In this document: positions 1 through 6,861 of the stretch, piece by piece
Position numbering within the stretch: the stretch's first letter is position 1
Layout: each line of letters opens with the position of its first letter
NCBI GenBank assembly: GCA_050945755.1
Contig: JBMNTN010000016.1
Coordinates: 1 to 37,611 of the forward strand
Origin: JAQVXR01 sp050945755
Lineage (GTDB): Bacteria > Bacillota > Dehalobacteriia > Dehalobacteriales > Dehalobacteriaceae
DNA: 37,611 bases
Reading direction: 5' to 3'
Position numbers and translations under genes: made by a program
Notes under the pieces: generated by a model
Told to the model about the DNA's origin: nothing
Database searches by the model: none
What the model saw: the letters and a program-made list of their open reading frames with translations, nothing else

Positions 1-136
1 AATCATGAAACAGCATATACATATTGTAAGCGAATTTCTTTTTCTCGTTTTCTGCTGCAGACAGTATCCTTTTGCCCAACCGAGTTTTCAGAGCTTTTTG
101 AGAGATTTTTTTATTCTCTTTAAGCATTACAGCCAT
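1..136 (-). CDS. Unknown protein, N-terminal 45 residues (runs off left edge)
   Basis: An open frame starts at ATG 136 on the minus strand and is still open at the window edge. The ribosome site AAAGGAGA lies just before the start. The visible residues are basic and lysine-rich (beginning MAVMLKENKKISQ) and I recognise no family. A well-formed sigma-54 promoter sits at 179-194, about 45 bases upstream, so this gene is probably induced by an enhancer-binding protein. The reality of the gene is supported by promoter, ribosome site and open frame together; its function cannot be read from this fragment. Confidence 0.55.
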   Translation of the reverse strand, partial: MAVMLKENKKISQKALKTRLGKRILSAAENEKKKFAYNMYMLFHD

Positions 137-178
137 TCTAACTGTCTCCTTTGTAATTAATTCTTACTAGTAATAAAT

Positions 179-194
179 AGCAATATTCATGCCA
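179..194 (-). promoter_or_regulatory. Sigma-54 (-24/-12) promoter for the left-edge gene
   Basis: On the minus strand the sequence reads TTGGCATGAATATTGCT, with GG and GC separated by exactly 10 bases, matching TGGCAC-N5-TTGC at all but one position. The same 16 bases TTGGCATGAATATTGC occur before dctP (32746-32761). The predicted transcription start lies near 168, some 30 bases before the ATG at 136. Confidence 0.75.
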
Positions 195-280
195 AGATTA
201 TCAATAGTCAGCTAGGCAGTGCTATTATTGGAGTTTATCTTTCATTATGAAAAACAGTTCGCTTTTTTCTGACAATTTTG

Positions 281-371
281 GTTCGTAATATTGAACGCTT
301 TCTTCTTAAAGGCCTGTCACAAGCAAAGCAGTATCTTGTTCGTAAAATTGTATGCATTCGTTAAATCGAAC
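281..371. promoter_or_regulatory. Cluster of three GTTCG palindromes, likely enhancer sites
   Basis: Three related near-palindromes lie 85-180 bases upstream of the left-edge sigma-54 promoter: GTTCGTAATATTGAAC at 281-296, GTTCGTAAAATTG at 338-350 and ATTCGTTAAATCGAAC at 356-371. The first has perfect GTTC/GAAC arms and the third perfect TTCG/CGAA arms. Position and repetition fit upstream activating sites for a sigma-54 activator that is not encoded in this window. The rest of the 323-base gap between 136 and 460 holds this cluster, the promoter and the kinase terminator. Confidence 0.45.
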
Positions 372-376
372 AATAT

Positions 377-407
377 AAAAGGAACAGCTTTTTCTGCTGT
401 TCCTTTT
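377..407 (-). terminator. Rho-independent terminator of the PAS histidine kinase gene
   Basis: A perfect 12-base inverted repeat (arms 377-388 and 396-407, AAAAGGAACAGC / GCTGTTCCTTTT, 7-base loop) lies 53 bases beyond the kinase stop codon. The outer four pairs are A-T, giving a T-run on either strand. Confidence 0.75.
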
Positions 408-459
408 CTGGCTTTTCATACTTTATATGAAAATCATATATTAACCTGTATTTGGTCAA

Positions 460-2550
460 TCAGCTTGGTGCCGATTTATTTATTGTATGATTAAAGCATA
501 CATAAAATGTTGTCCCGGCAGGTCCTGATTTAAAAGTAACCTTTGCATTGTGGCGGGCAGCAATGCTATAACAGACAGCAAGGCCTAAACCTGTTCCATG
601 CTCTTTGGTAGTATAAAAAGGTGTGCCGATTTTTTCTGAATGACTCTGATCAATCCCCATACCTTGATCCTGCACAGCCAGAACAATACAATGGTCCTCC
701 ATAAAGGTACGAATAGTAAGTGTACTACCGGATTCCATTGCTTCGAAGCCGTTTCGGACCAAATTAAGGATTAGCTGGCGAATTTCCTTTTCATCTACTA
801 AAATATCAGAAATATTTCCTAACTGAAAGCTGATATTCTTTTCCCATATGATGGCATTAGCAGTGAGCATGGGTTTAAGAGCCTTAATTATTGAATTCAG
901 ATTTTTCTTTTTAGCATCAATAGGTTTGCTTTTAGCCAATGACAAGTATTCCGAGATAATTTCATTTGCTCTAATCAATTCATCAATCATTAAATCAAAA
1001 TTTTCCCGGTCTTTTGCATAATCCTTTTTGTCACGCAATATTTGAAGAAATCCGTGCACCGTAGTTAAGGGATTCCTTATTTCATGGGCGATGATTGATG
1101 CCATTTTTCCTACTAAGTTCAATCTATCAAGTCTTGTTATCTCCCGTTCCAACTGTAAGAGCTCAGTAACGTCATTAATTATTCCTAATATGCATTGTTC
1201 ACCATTAAGTTCTATTTTATCGATAGAGATAAGTCCCGTTCGGATTTCACCTAATGCAGACTTAAATTTGATTTCTTTATTACGTACTGATCCTTGCTGA
1301 TCTAAAAGTTGAATTACTTGTGCCCGATCCTTAGCATCTAACCAAAATTTTAAATCCAGTATATTTTTTCCCACCACTTTTTCCACAGGTGATTTAAATG
1401 CCTCCAAGAAAGTATTATTAACATTAATTACCCGCCCCTCGTATGAAGAAATAATAATCATCCCGGGACTTGTATTAAATACCTTAAAAAAACGCTCTTC
1501 AGAAAGATATAACGTTTCCTCCGACTTTTTGCGTTCAATTGTATTTGTAAAAATCTCACCTACAACAGTAAGTAGTTTTTTAGTATCTTCCGGCCAGCGT
1601 TTTTCTTCAGTTTCTGAAGCAAAACCGACAAACCCAATCAAAGTTTTAGCATAAGACATAGGAATTGATATATAGGACTTTACACCTTGCTGATAACAGT
1701 TTTTCTTATCAACCTGGGCTTCCTCCGGAAGTAATTCAACAGAAGGGACATAGACCTTTTCAAAAGCTCTGAGCTTTTTCATAGTCCAGGGGAAGATTTC
1801 TTCCGTATACTCTCCCTGGGGTATCATCAATTGTTTTAACCCCGGCTTGCACCATTCATAGGTTTCCTCAATCCTTTTTAAATCGTGAGAAAACAGTATT
1901 ACATAGCTACGGTCAGCTCCAACAAATTCCCCAATAGCTTTAAGTGCTGATTTTATTCCTTGATCAATTTGGGTCGATGCCAAGCTAATGAAACCGGTGG
2001 AAATTGATGTGATTAGTTCCTCAAATGCCAAACGATATTTTAGAACTTCTTCCGCCTTTTTTCTTTCGGAAATATCCCGAGCGATTGCAATTATTACTTC
2101 CTCTCCGTTTAGAGAAAATAAATGAGCACCCACTTCTACAGGAATTCTCACGCCGTTTTTACTAATATGAACAGTCTCAAACGTCATATGCTTTTTGATT
2201 AATAATTCTTTCATAAATTCAGGGATTCGTCTATATGCCTCAGGATCATCAATTTGCTCCGGTGTCATAGACAAAAACTCATTTTTGGTGTAACCTAGTT
2301 GTCGAGAAGCCGTATCATTTACTTCAATCAACCTTCCCGGCATTCCGTCTTCAGTAACCTTCATTAAGTAAATAGCATCATTGGTATTATGAAATAGGGT
2401 GGCAAATTTTTCTGCGTCACCACTCTGTGCATCTTCCTTCTGTTTTTGCCTACCCGTATATTGGCTTGACCCAATATCACGTTCATCAGATAAATCTTTG
2501 GCTGTTATGGAACGTTCACTTGTTTTTGTATTAATCATTTTTATATTCAT
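460..2550 (-). CDS. Soluble PAS-GAF-PAS sensor histidine kinase
   Basis: The 696-residue protein is a cytoplasmic histidine kinase with no membrane segment. Domains in order are PAS (about 45-165), GAF (about 180-340), a second PAS (about 350-470), HisKA and HATPase_c. The phospho-acceptor is His489 in AHEIRNPL. The ATP-binding boxes are the N box LVRNGFEAM, the G1 box DQGMGI and the G2 box GTGLGLAV. This layout is common in orphan kinases of spore-forming Firmicutes that feed the Spo0A phosphorelay (family knowledge). No response regulator lies in the window, so its partner is unknown. The start ATG at 2550 is preceded by TTGGAGT. The gene is monocistronic, with a terminator at 377-407. What the PAS and GAF domains sense cannot be told from sequence. 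Confidence 0.93.
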   Translation of the reverse strand: MNIKMINTKTSERSITAKDLSDERDIGSSQYTGRQKQKEDAQSGDAEKFATLFHNTNDAIYLMKVTEDGMPGRLIEVNDTASRQLGYTKNEFLSMTPEQIDDPEAYRRIPEFMKELLIKKHMTFETVHISKNGVRIPVEVGAHLFSLNGEEVIIAIARDISERKKAEEVLKYRLAFEELITSISTGFISLASTQIDQGIKSALKAIGEFVGADRSYVILFSHDLKRIEETYEWCKPGLKQLMIPQGEYTEEIFPWTMKKLRAFEKVYVPSVELLPEEAQVDKKNCYQQGVKSYISIPMSYAKTLIGFVGFASETEEKRWPEDTKKLLTVVGEIFTNTIERKKSEETLYLSEERFFKVFNTSPGMIIISSYEGRVINVNNTFLEAFKSPVEKVVGKNILDLKFWLDAKDRAQVIQLLDQQGSVRNKEIKFKSALGEIRTGLISIDKIELNGEQCILGIINDVTELLQLEREITRLDRLNLVGKMASIIAHEIRNPLTTVHGFLQILRDKKDYAKDRENFDLMIDELIRANEIISEYLSLAKSKPIDAKKKNLNSIIKALKPMLTANAIIWEKNISFQLGNISDILVDEKEIRQLILNLVRNGFEAMESGSTLTIRTFMEDHCIVLAVQDQGMGIDQSHSEKIGTPFYTTKEHGTGLGLAVCYSIAARHNAKVTFKSGPAGTTFYVCFNHTINKSAPS

Positions 2551-2660
2551 AATTTTTACTCCAATGTAATATTTACAGTAAAACTTACAAAATATTGCAC
2601 CTAGTTACAATATTTTTACTTCACCTTTTGTTAATAAAATCCTTCTTGGAGACTGAATTT

Positions 2661-2694
2661 CTTTTTAAAAAAAGAAAACACCTTTTTCAAGGTG
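2661..2694 (-). terminator. Terminator after the Cse60-like gene
   Basis: On the minus strand a 6-base stem (CACCTT 2689-2694 with AAGGTG 2679-2684, 4-base loop) is followed by a T-rich run at 2661-2678. It lies about 50 bases beyond the stop codon of the small gene ending at 2742. Confidence 0.75.
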
Positions 2695-2741
2695 CTCTAT
2701 TACATCTTACTTCTTATAACATTTTTAAAGAATATCTTGTT

Positions 2742-2924
2742 TTAATCTCGGTAAATTATGGTTACGATATTTATCACCCGAGAATTATGCGGTAATACAC
2801 AACTATTTATTTTGATATCAATTATAGCCTTTTCTCTAATTTGTGATAAAAACAAATTAACATCCTCGTCCAATTTATGCGTATCACTGGTAGAAAACGT
2901 CTTTATTTGGTATAGCCTATCCAT
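2742..2924 (-). CDS. Small Cse60-like sporulation protein (60 aa)
   Basis: I place the start at ATG 2924 because GGAGGTGGG lies five bases before it; the longer frame to 2945 has no such site. The 60-residue product begins MDRLYQIKTF and contains LDEDVNLFLSQ followed by IIDIKIN and a C-terminal VTIIYRD strand. That pattern (a short acidic helix between beta strands, with a VxDIKxS-type segment) resembles the Cse60 family, small sporulation-expressed proteins of unknown biochemical role. The family call rests on remembered pattern rather than alignment. A terminator follows at 2661-2694, so the gene stands alone. Confidence 0.6.
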   Translation of the reverse strand: MDRLYQIKTFSTSDTHKLDEDVNLFLSQIREKAIIDIKINSCVLPHNSRVINIVTIIYRD

Positions 2925-3056
2925 ATATTCCCACCTCCAAGGCAATATTCGCTTACAAAGTTAATATTCCTTTTATCCATTTACTAAGTTTCAATGAATT
3001 TAATATCTTTATATAACTAATTTTATATGTTCCTATATTTCAAGAAAGTGAAATAG

Positions 3057-3084
3057 TTGACATCTCAATTGATGGTGATATAAT
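3057..3084 (+). promoter_or_regulatory. Consensus sigma-A promoter for the tRNA pair
   Basis: TTGACA (3057-3062) and TATAAT (3079-3084) both match the consensus at every position, with a 16-base spacer. The -10 box ends 24 bases before tRNA-Ala. A short inverted repeat, TATTTC-N8-GAAATA, lies immediately upstream of the -35 box. Confidence 0.9.
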
Positions 3085-3108
3085 TTAAGGTACAATATTG
3101 ATGTATCA

Positions 3109-3184
3109 GGGCGTGTAGCTCAGCTGGGAGAGCATCTGGTTCGCATTCAGAAGGTCGAGGGTTCGAGTCCCTTCACGTCCACCA
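3109..3184 (+). tRNA. tRNA-Ala (anticodon CGC)
   Basis: The 76-base sequence folds as a cloverleaf: acceptor GGGCGTG/CACGTCC, D arm GCTC/GAGC, anticodon stem TCTGG/TCAGA with loop TTCGCAT, T arm GAGGG-TTCGAGT-CCCTT, and an encoded CCA. The anticodon CGC reads GCG (Ala), and the acceptor carries the G3-U70 pair that marks alanine tRNAs. Confidence 0.96.
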
Positions 3185-3202
3185 ACTAAGATGATTTTTT
3201 AT

Positions 3203-3277
3203 GGGCGCATAGCTCAGTGGGAGAGCGCTTGACTCACATTCAAGAGGTCGCTGGTTCGAAACCAGCTGTGCCCACCA
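3203..3277 (+). tRNA. tRNA-Val (anticodon CAC)
   Basis: The 75-base cloverleaf has acceptor GGGCGCA/TGTGCCC, anticodon stem CTTGA/TCAAG with loop CTCACAT, T arm GCTGG-TTCGAAA-CCAGC, and an encoded CCA. Anticodon CAC reads GUG (Val). It is 18 bases downstream of tRNA-Ala and evidently co-transcribed with it. Confidence 0.96.
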
Positions 3278-3284
3278 AAAACTT

Positions 3285-3326
3285 AAAGCACCGAGGCTTT
3301 TATGCCAAATGGTGCTTTGTTTTATT
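3285..3326 (+). terminator. Terminator of the tRNA transcript
   Basis: AAAGCACC (3285-3292) pairs with GGTGCTTT (3311-3318), with an inner GGC/GCC pairing, followed by GTTTTATTTTT. It sits eight bases after the CCA end of tRNA-Val. Confidence 0.88.
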
Positions 3327-3440
3327 TTTATGGTTTTTCAAGTCCAGTCCGCTTTGTAACGCTATTTTTGAATAAATGTCAGAATTGCTAAATACTTTCT
3401 CTATTTTACCATAAAAATTCATGCAGGACTTATTCTAATA

Positions 3441-3470
3441 TTGTCGAAGTTTTAAACTATTTGGTGTAAT
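3441..3470 (+). promoter_or_regulatory. Possible sigma-A promoter of the CoA-transferase gene
   Basis: TTGTCG (3441-3446) and TGTAAT (3465-3470) are separated by 18 bases, about 30 bases before the TTG start at 3502. The -35 match is weak. Confidence 0.4.
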
Positions 3471-3501
3471 TTTTGTTATATTTATATGGAGGTGTCGTAC
3501 T

Positions 3502-5028
3502 TTGGATAGCAGAATTAGAAACAACAGTATTCTTCAAAAAGTAATGTCTCCCAAAGAGGCTTCCTTATTGATTAAAGATGGCATGAATGTAGCGACCAGT
3601 GGGTTTACCCCTTCCGGTTACCCTAAAGCCGTCCCGTTAGCACTCGCAGAAAGGCTGAAAGAGAGCGGGGAAAAAATTCGTATCGGGCTATTAACCGGTG
3701 CATCTGTCGGAGACGAACTGGACGGCCTCTGGGCCAGGGAAAATTTAGTTGCCAAGCGTTTTCCATATCAAACTAATAAATATATGCGTAATAATATTAA
3801 CGATGGACTTTGTGAATATGCGGACATTCACCTAAGCCATTTTCCCCAATATGTGAAATACGGTTTTGTTGGGAAAATTGATTTAGCGATTATCGAAGCT
3901 GTCGCCATTACTGAAGAAGGAAATATTATTCCCTCTACATCTATCGGCTGTTCTCCCACCTTTGTGGAAATGGCTGATAAGGTTATTGTAGAAATAAACC
4001 TCAGTCAACCACTGGAACTGGAAGGTATGGCAGATATCTACACACTGGACAATCCACCCTGTCGACAGCCTATTCCGCTGACCAAACCTGCCGATAGAAT
4101 CGGTACTCCTTATATCTCCTGTCCGATGGAAAAAATTGCGGCAGTAGTTTTGACAGATATTCCGGACAATGTCCGACCGTTGGCGAAGATCGACAATGTA
4201 TCAAGACAGATTTCCGAACACCTGATTGACTTTCTGAAAAACGAAGTAAAAGCAGGCAGACTCCCTGAGAACCTGCTCCCCATTCAATCCGGGGTTGGAT
4301 CTGTAGCAAACGCCGTTTTAGCAGGTTTAAAAGAATCTGATTTTACCGATCTGGTCTGCTATTCTGAAGTGATTCAGGATTCCATTCTTGACTTAATTGA
4401 AATTGGTAAAGTAAAAGCAGCATCAGGTTCCTCCCTTACCCCTTCGGTTGAGGGATTAAAAAAATTTAAGGAAAACATTAAATTTTTTAAAGATAAGATA
4501 GTTTTCCGCCCTCAAGAAATCAGTAATAATCCGGAAATAATTCGGCGGCTGGGAATCATCGGAATTAACACTGCCATTGAGGCAGATATATATGGCAATG
4601 TCAATTCTACCAACATTTTGGGTTCCCGGATGATGAACGGTATCGGAGGTTCCGGAGACTTTGCCCGCAACGCTTATATTTCAATCTTCACCACTGCTTC
4701 CATTGCCAAAGACGGTGACATATCTTCGATTGTGCCTATGGTTTCCCATCATGACCATACCGAGCACGACGTCATGGTAATCGTGACAGAACAAGGATAT
4801 GCCGACCTAAGGGGGTTGAGCCCTAAAGAAAGAGCACAATTAATAATCGAAAACTGTGCTCATCCTGATTATAAACCACTGCTTTTAGACTACTTCAACA
4901 GAGCAATGACCGGAAAATTCAAACACACTCCCCATGTCTTAAAAGAAGCTCTTTCCTGGCATCAAAGGTTGGCAGAGACAGGAACCATGAAGCCGGGTAA
5001 AAAAGAAGAAAAGCATAAGGCAAGTTAA
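3502..5028 (+). CDS. Acetyl-CoA hydrolase/transferase family CoA transferase (succinate/acetate type)
   Basis: The 508-residue protein belongs to the class I CoA-transferase branch that includes Cat1 and AarC, which move CoA between acyl-CoA and acetate or succinate through a glutamyl-CoA intermediate. The likely catalytic residue is Glu289 in YSEVIQD, close to its position in AarC. Other family marks are the CoA-binding loop SGVGSVANAV, GGSGDFARNAY and TEQGYADLRGLSPKERA near the C-terminus. Length is normal for the family. The start is TTG at 3502, seven bases after GGAGGTG. The gene has its own terminator (5049-5085) and appears monocistronic. In a fermenting anaerobe it would recycle CoA and support acetate formation; the exact acyl pair cannot be read from sequence. 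Confidence 0.92.
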   Translation: MDSRIRNNSILQKVMSPKEASLLIKDGMNVATSGFTPSGYPKAVPLALAERLKESGEKIRIGLLTGASVGDELDGLWARENLVAKRFPYQTNKYMRNNINDGLCEYADIHLSHFPQYVKYGFVGKIDLAIIEAVAITEEGNIIPSTSIGCSPTFVEMADKVIVEINLSQPLELEGMADIYTLDNPPCRQPIPLTKPADRIGTPYISCPMEKIAAVVLTDIPDNVRPLAKIDNVSRQISEHLIDFLKNEVKAGRLPENLLPIQSGVGSVANAVLAGLKESDFTDLVCYSEVIQDSILDLIEIGKVKAASGSSLTPSVEGLKKFKENIKFFKDKIVFRPQEISNNPEIIRRLGIIGINTAIEADIYGNVNSTNILGSRMMNGIGGSGDFARNAYISIFTTASIAKDGDISSIVPMVSHHDHTEHDVMVIVTEQGYADLRGLSPKERAQLIIENCAHPDYKPLLLDYFNRAMTGKFKHTPHVLKEALSWHQRLAETGTMKPGKKEEKHKAS

Positions 5029-5048
5029 ATTTGCAAGTATTATTTTCT

Positions 5049-5085
5049 AAAGGAAGGTGCAGCATTTATTGCACCTTCCTTTTTA
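5049..5085 (+). terminator. Terminator of the CoA-transferase gene
   Basis: AAAGGAAGGTGC (5049-5060) pairs perfectly with GCACCTTCCTTT (5071-5082) across a 10-base loop, and the right arm runs into further T residues. It is 20 bases after the stop codon. Confidence 0.9.
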
Positions 5086-5119
5086 TGCTATCAAAAAATA
5101 GTTAATAAGATTGATAGTA

Positions 5120-5133
5120 TAGGCGCAAGCCTA
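5120..5133 (+). other. Small stem-loop with GCAA tetraloop before the lipoprotein gene
   Basis: TAGGC-GCAA-GCCTA is a perfect 5-base stem closed by a GNRA tetraloop, followed by an A-run, about 110 bases before the lipoprotein start. It could be part of a structured leader, but I could not match the surrounding sequence to a known riboswitch class. Confidence 0.3.
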
Positions 5134-5244
5134 AAAAAACCCTGTGTTATTCCGGCCAATATAATGAATATCTTTTTATATATGGGGTAAAATCTCTCTG
5201 AAAAGGTATCAGCATCCAATATATTAAAGCAGGTGAATTTAAAA

Positions 5245-6066
5245 GTGCGAGGAAAAACTCCCCGATTATTGTGTGTAGTCCTCATGCTCTGTCTTTTTAC
5301 GATCTTTATTTCAGGCTGCGGAAAGCCGGAAAAAAAACTAGCTCCGAAAAATGGAAAAACTGAACAGAGCAGCGAAAAAGCACAAAAGCCCAAGGAACTG
5401 GAGGAAATCACCACTAATATTGAGGAAATTATAAAAAGTGCCGAACAAAAAGCCTCTTCTCAGACCGGTGGGGAAAGCAGTGGCAGTAACAATCAAGGTG
5501 GAAGTGAACAGAAAAATCAAGGTCAAAAAGATCCGTTAAAAGATTGGCAGCAAGAAGAAAAAATGGTCACAGATATTCACAAAAAGTGGAACCCCCTAGA
5601 AATCGAAGTAGTGAAAGCAGGAGCCGACGATAATCTGCTCAGCGAATTTGAATTAAATTTAGATTCCTTGACCGATCAGATTATGTCTCAAAACATCACA
5701 GGTACTCTTACAGTAGCTAACGAACTCTATGGCAGCGCCAGCAAAATTGCCGGCCTCTTTCAAACTAATAATCCTCCCCAGGCAGATATGTTAAAATACT
5801 ATACCCGTAAAACAATGCTTTTTGTTGAGGGTGATAAATGGGTTGATGCCCAAAATATGGTCGGCAGCATTACACAACAATGGGATAAGGTAAAAACTAT
5901 GCTGGAGGGGAAAAATTCAGGCCTAACAACACAGATGGATTATGTCATTAAAGATTTATCAGATTCTATTGATAGGCAAAACAAAGAAGTCACTAAAATT
6001 AAAATAGAAATTATTATGGATAACATTGAAAAAGTCATAAAAGAAATCGAAGAGAATAAGCAGTAA
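5245..6066 (+). CDS. Lipoprotein of unknown function
   Basis: The product is an exported lipoprotein. A basic N-terminus and a hydrophobic stretch end in the lipobox ISGC, with the lipid-bearing Cys at residue 25 of this start. I chose GTG 5245 because AGGTGA lies eight bases before it; an in-frame GTG at 5233 has no ribosome site. After the anchor comes a charged, low-complexity linker rich in Gly, Ser, Asn and Gln (roughly residues 70-100), then a mostly helical, charged domain to the C-terminus. I recognise no domain. It ends four bases before the stop of the converging CBS gene. A surface or membrane-associated role is inference from the anchor alone. Confidence 0.82.
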   Translation: MRGKTPRLLCVVLMLCLFTIFISGCGKPEKKLAPKNGKTEQSSEKAQKPKELEEITTNIEEIIKSAEQKASSQTGGESSGSNNQGGSEQKNQGQKDPLKDWQQEEKMVTDIHKKWNPLEIEVVKAGADDNLLSEFELNLDSLTDQIMSQNITGTLTVANELYGSASKIAGLFQTNNPPQADMLKYYTRKTMLFVEGDKWVDAQNMVGSITQQWDKVKTMLEGKNSGLTTQMDYVIKDLSDSIDRQNKEVTKIKIEIIMDNIEKVIKEIEENKQ

Positions 6067-6070
6067 ACTG

Positions 6071-6481
6071 TTAATCCGTTTTATCGATTAACTTAATGCA
6101 ATACTCAATAATTTCCCGCCTGCGAATAATCCCAATAAAAGTCCCGACATCATCTGTTACAGGAACAAAATTCTGGAGAGCCGCAAGAGATAGCAGGTCC
6201 TCCATGTGGGCATTTATCGAAACAGGTTTGTTTTCCCATTTCCGAGGAATATCCTTCAACCAGATATTTCTGGTCCCATCGAAATTTAATCCAGGCGAAT
6301 TTTTTAGTTTCCAAAGCAAATCACCTTCGGTAATTGTCCCGATATATTTTCCTTCCTTGTCGATAACCGGTAAAGCTGAATAACTGTGATGCTCCATTTT
6401 TTCCATTGCCTGTCTCATTGTACACTCAATTGAAAGATAAACAGTATCATTCTTAGGTAAAAGGAAAAAGGCGATATTCAC
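6071..6481 (-). CDS. CBS-domain pair protein
   Basis: The 136-residue protein consists of two CBS motifs and little else. The first contains MRQAMEKMEHHSYSALPVIDKEGKYIGTI-type sequence (about residues 22-55) and the second VPVTDDVGTFIGIIRRREII near the C-terminus. Such stand-alone CBS pairs usually bind adenine nucleotides and report energy state to a partner protein (family knowledge); no partner is evident here. The start is GTG 6481; the nearest ribosome site, AAAGGAG, is 13 bases away, longer than usual, so the start is less certain than the frame. It converges on the lipoprotein gene with a four-base gap. Confidence 0.85.
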   Translation of the reverse strand: MNIAFFLLPKNDTVYLSIECTMRQAMEKMEHHSYSALPVIDKEGKYIGTITEGDLLWKLKNSPGLNFDGTRNIWLKDIPRKWENKPVSINAHMEDLLSLAALQNFVPVTDDVGTFIGIIRRREIIEYCIKLIDKTD

Positions 6482-6861
6482 CTTAACATCTGCACTCCTT
6501 TCGCTACAGCATCCCTTCTATTATATTTCCTTTTTTTCATGGATACATTTACTGCCAAAAAATGTTCTTAAATCATCTTCATTAACACTTCTTCATAATA
6601 AAAATTTCACTAATTTTATGCTTTTCCTTTAAATTATTTTAATAAAAAAACCTATATATAAAAAAATTTGTTCCATTTTATACCATTATTATGATACTAT
6701 TACCCTAAATCACCTATCGTTCTTGTTATTTTGATTGTTTTACCACTTGCGTTATTACAATTTATTATTGACGTTACGTATTTTCTTGCTATAAAATGTT
6801 TAGAAAGCATTTTAATCGTACTTAAATATTCAAGTATTCTTTAGTGAAATGAGGTTTGAAG
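6482..6861. other. AT-rich divergent intergenic region with promoters
   Basis: This 380-base gap separates the CBS gene from the acyl-CoA ligase operon and holds no gene. On the plus strand it contains a sigma-A promoter (6768-6795). On the minus strand a TATAAT box at 6520-6525 may serve the CBS gene, without a clear -35. The middle is very AT-rich with no repeat that I could find. Confidence 0.6.
6768..6795 (+). promoter_or_regulatory. Sigma-A promoter of the acyl-CoA ligase/oxidoreductase operon
   Basis: TTGACG (6768-6773) and TATAAA (6790-6795) are separated by 16 bases; each differs from consensus at one position. The start codon at 6862 is about 60 bases downstream of the predicted transcription start. 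Confidence 0.7.

Noticed and set aside
291..494. Plus-strand open frame of 67 codons
   Set aside because: It overlaps the kinase terminator and the kinase 3' end, has no ribosome site, and its region is better explained as upstream sites and a terminator.
2758..2964. Plus-strand frame opposite the Cse60-like gene
   Set aside because: It is the shadow of the minus-strand gene, which has a strong ribosome site and a terminator.
3462..3478. Sigma-54-like TTGGTGTAATTTTTGTT before the CoA-transferase gene
   Set aside because: The -12 box lacks the essential GC and the -24 box has two mismatches; a sigma-A reading is at least as good.
5120..5244. Riboswitch before the lipoprotein gene
   Set aside because: A GCAA-capped stem and nearby short pairs reminded me of cyclic-di-GMP elements, but the conserved core sequences are not there.
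5091..5414. Minus-strand frame of 107 codons overlapping the lipoprotein start
   Set aside because: No ribosome site, hydrophobic shadow of the signal peptide region, and it contradicts the clear lipobox frame on the plus strand.
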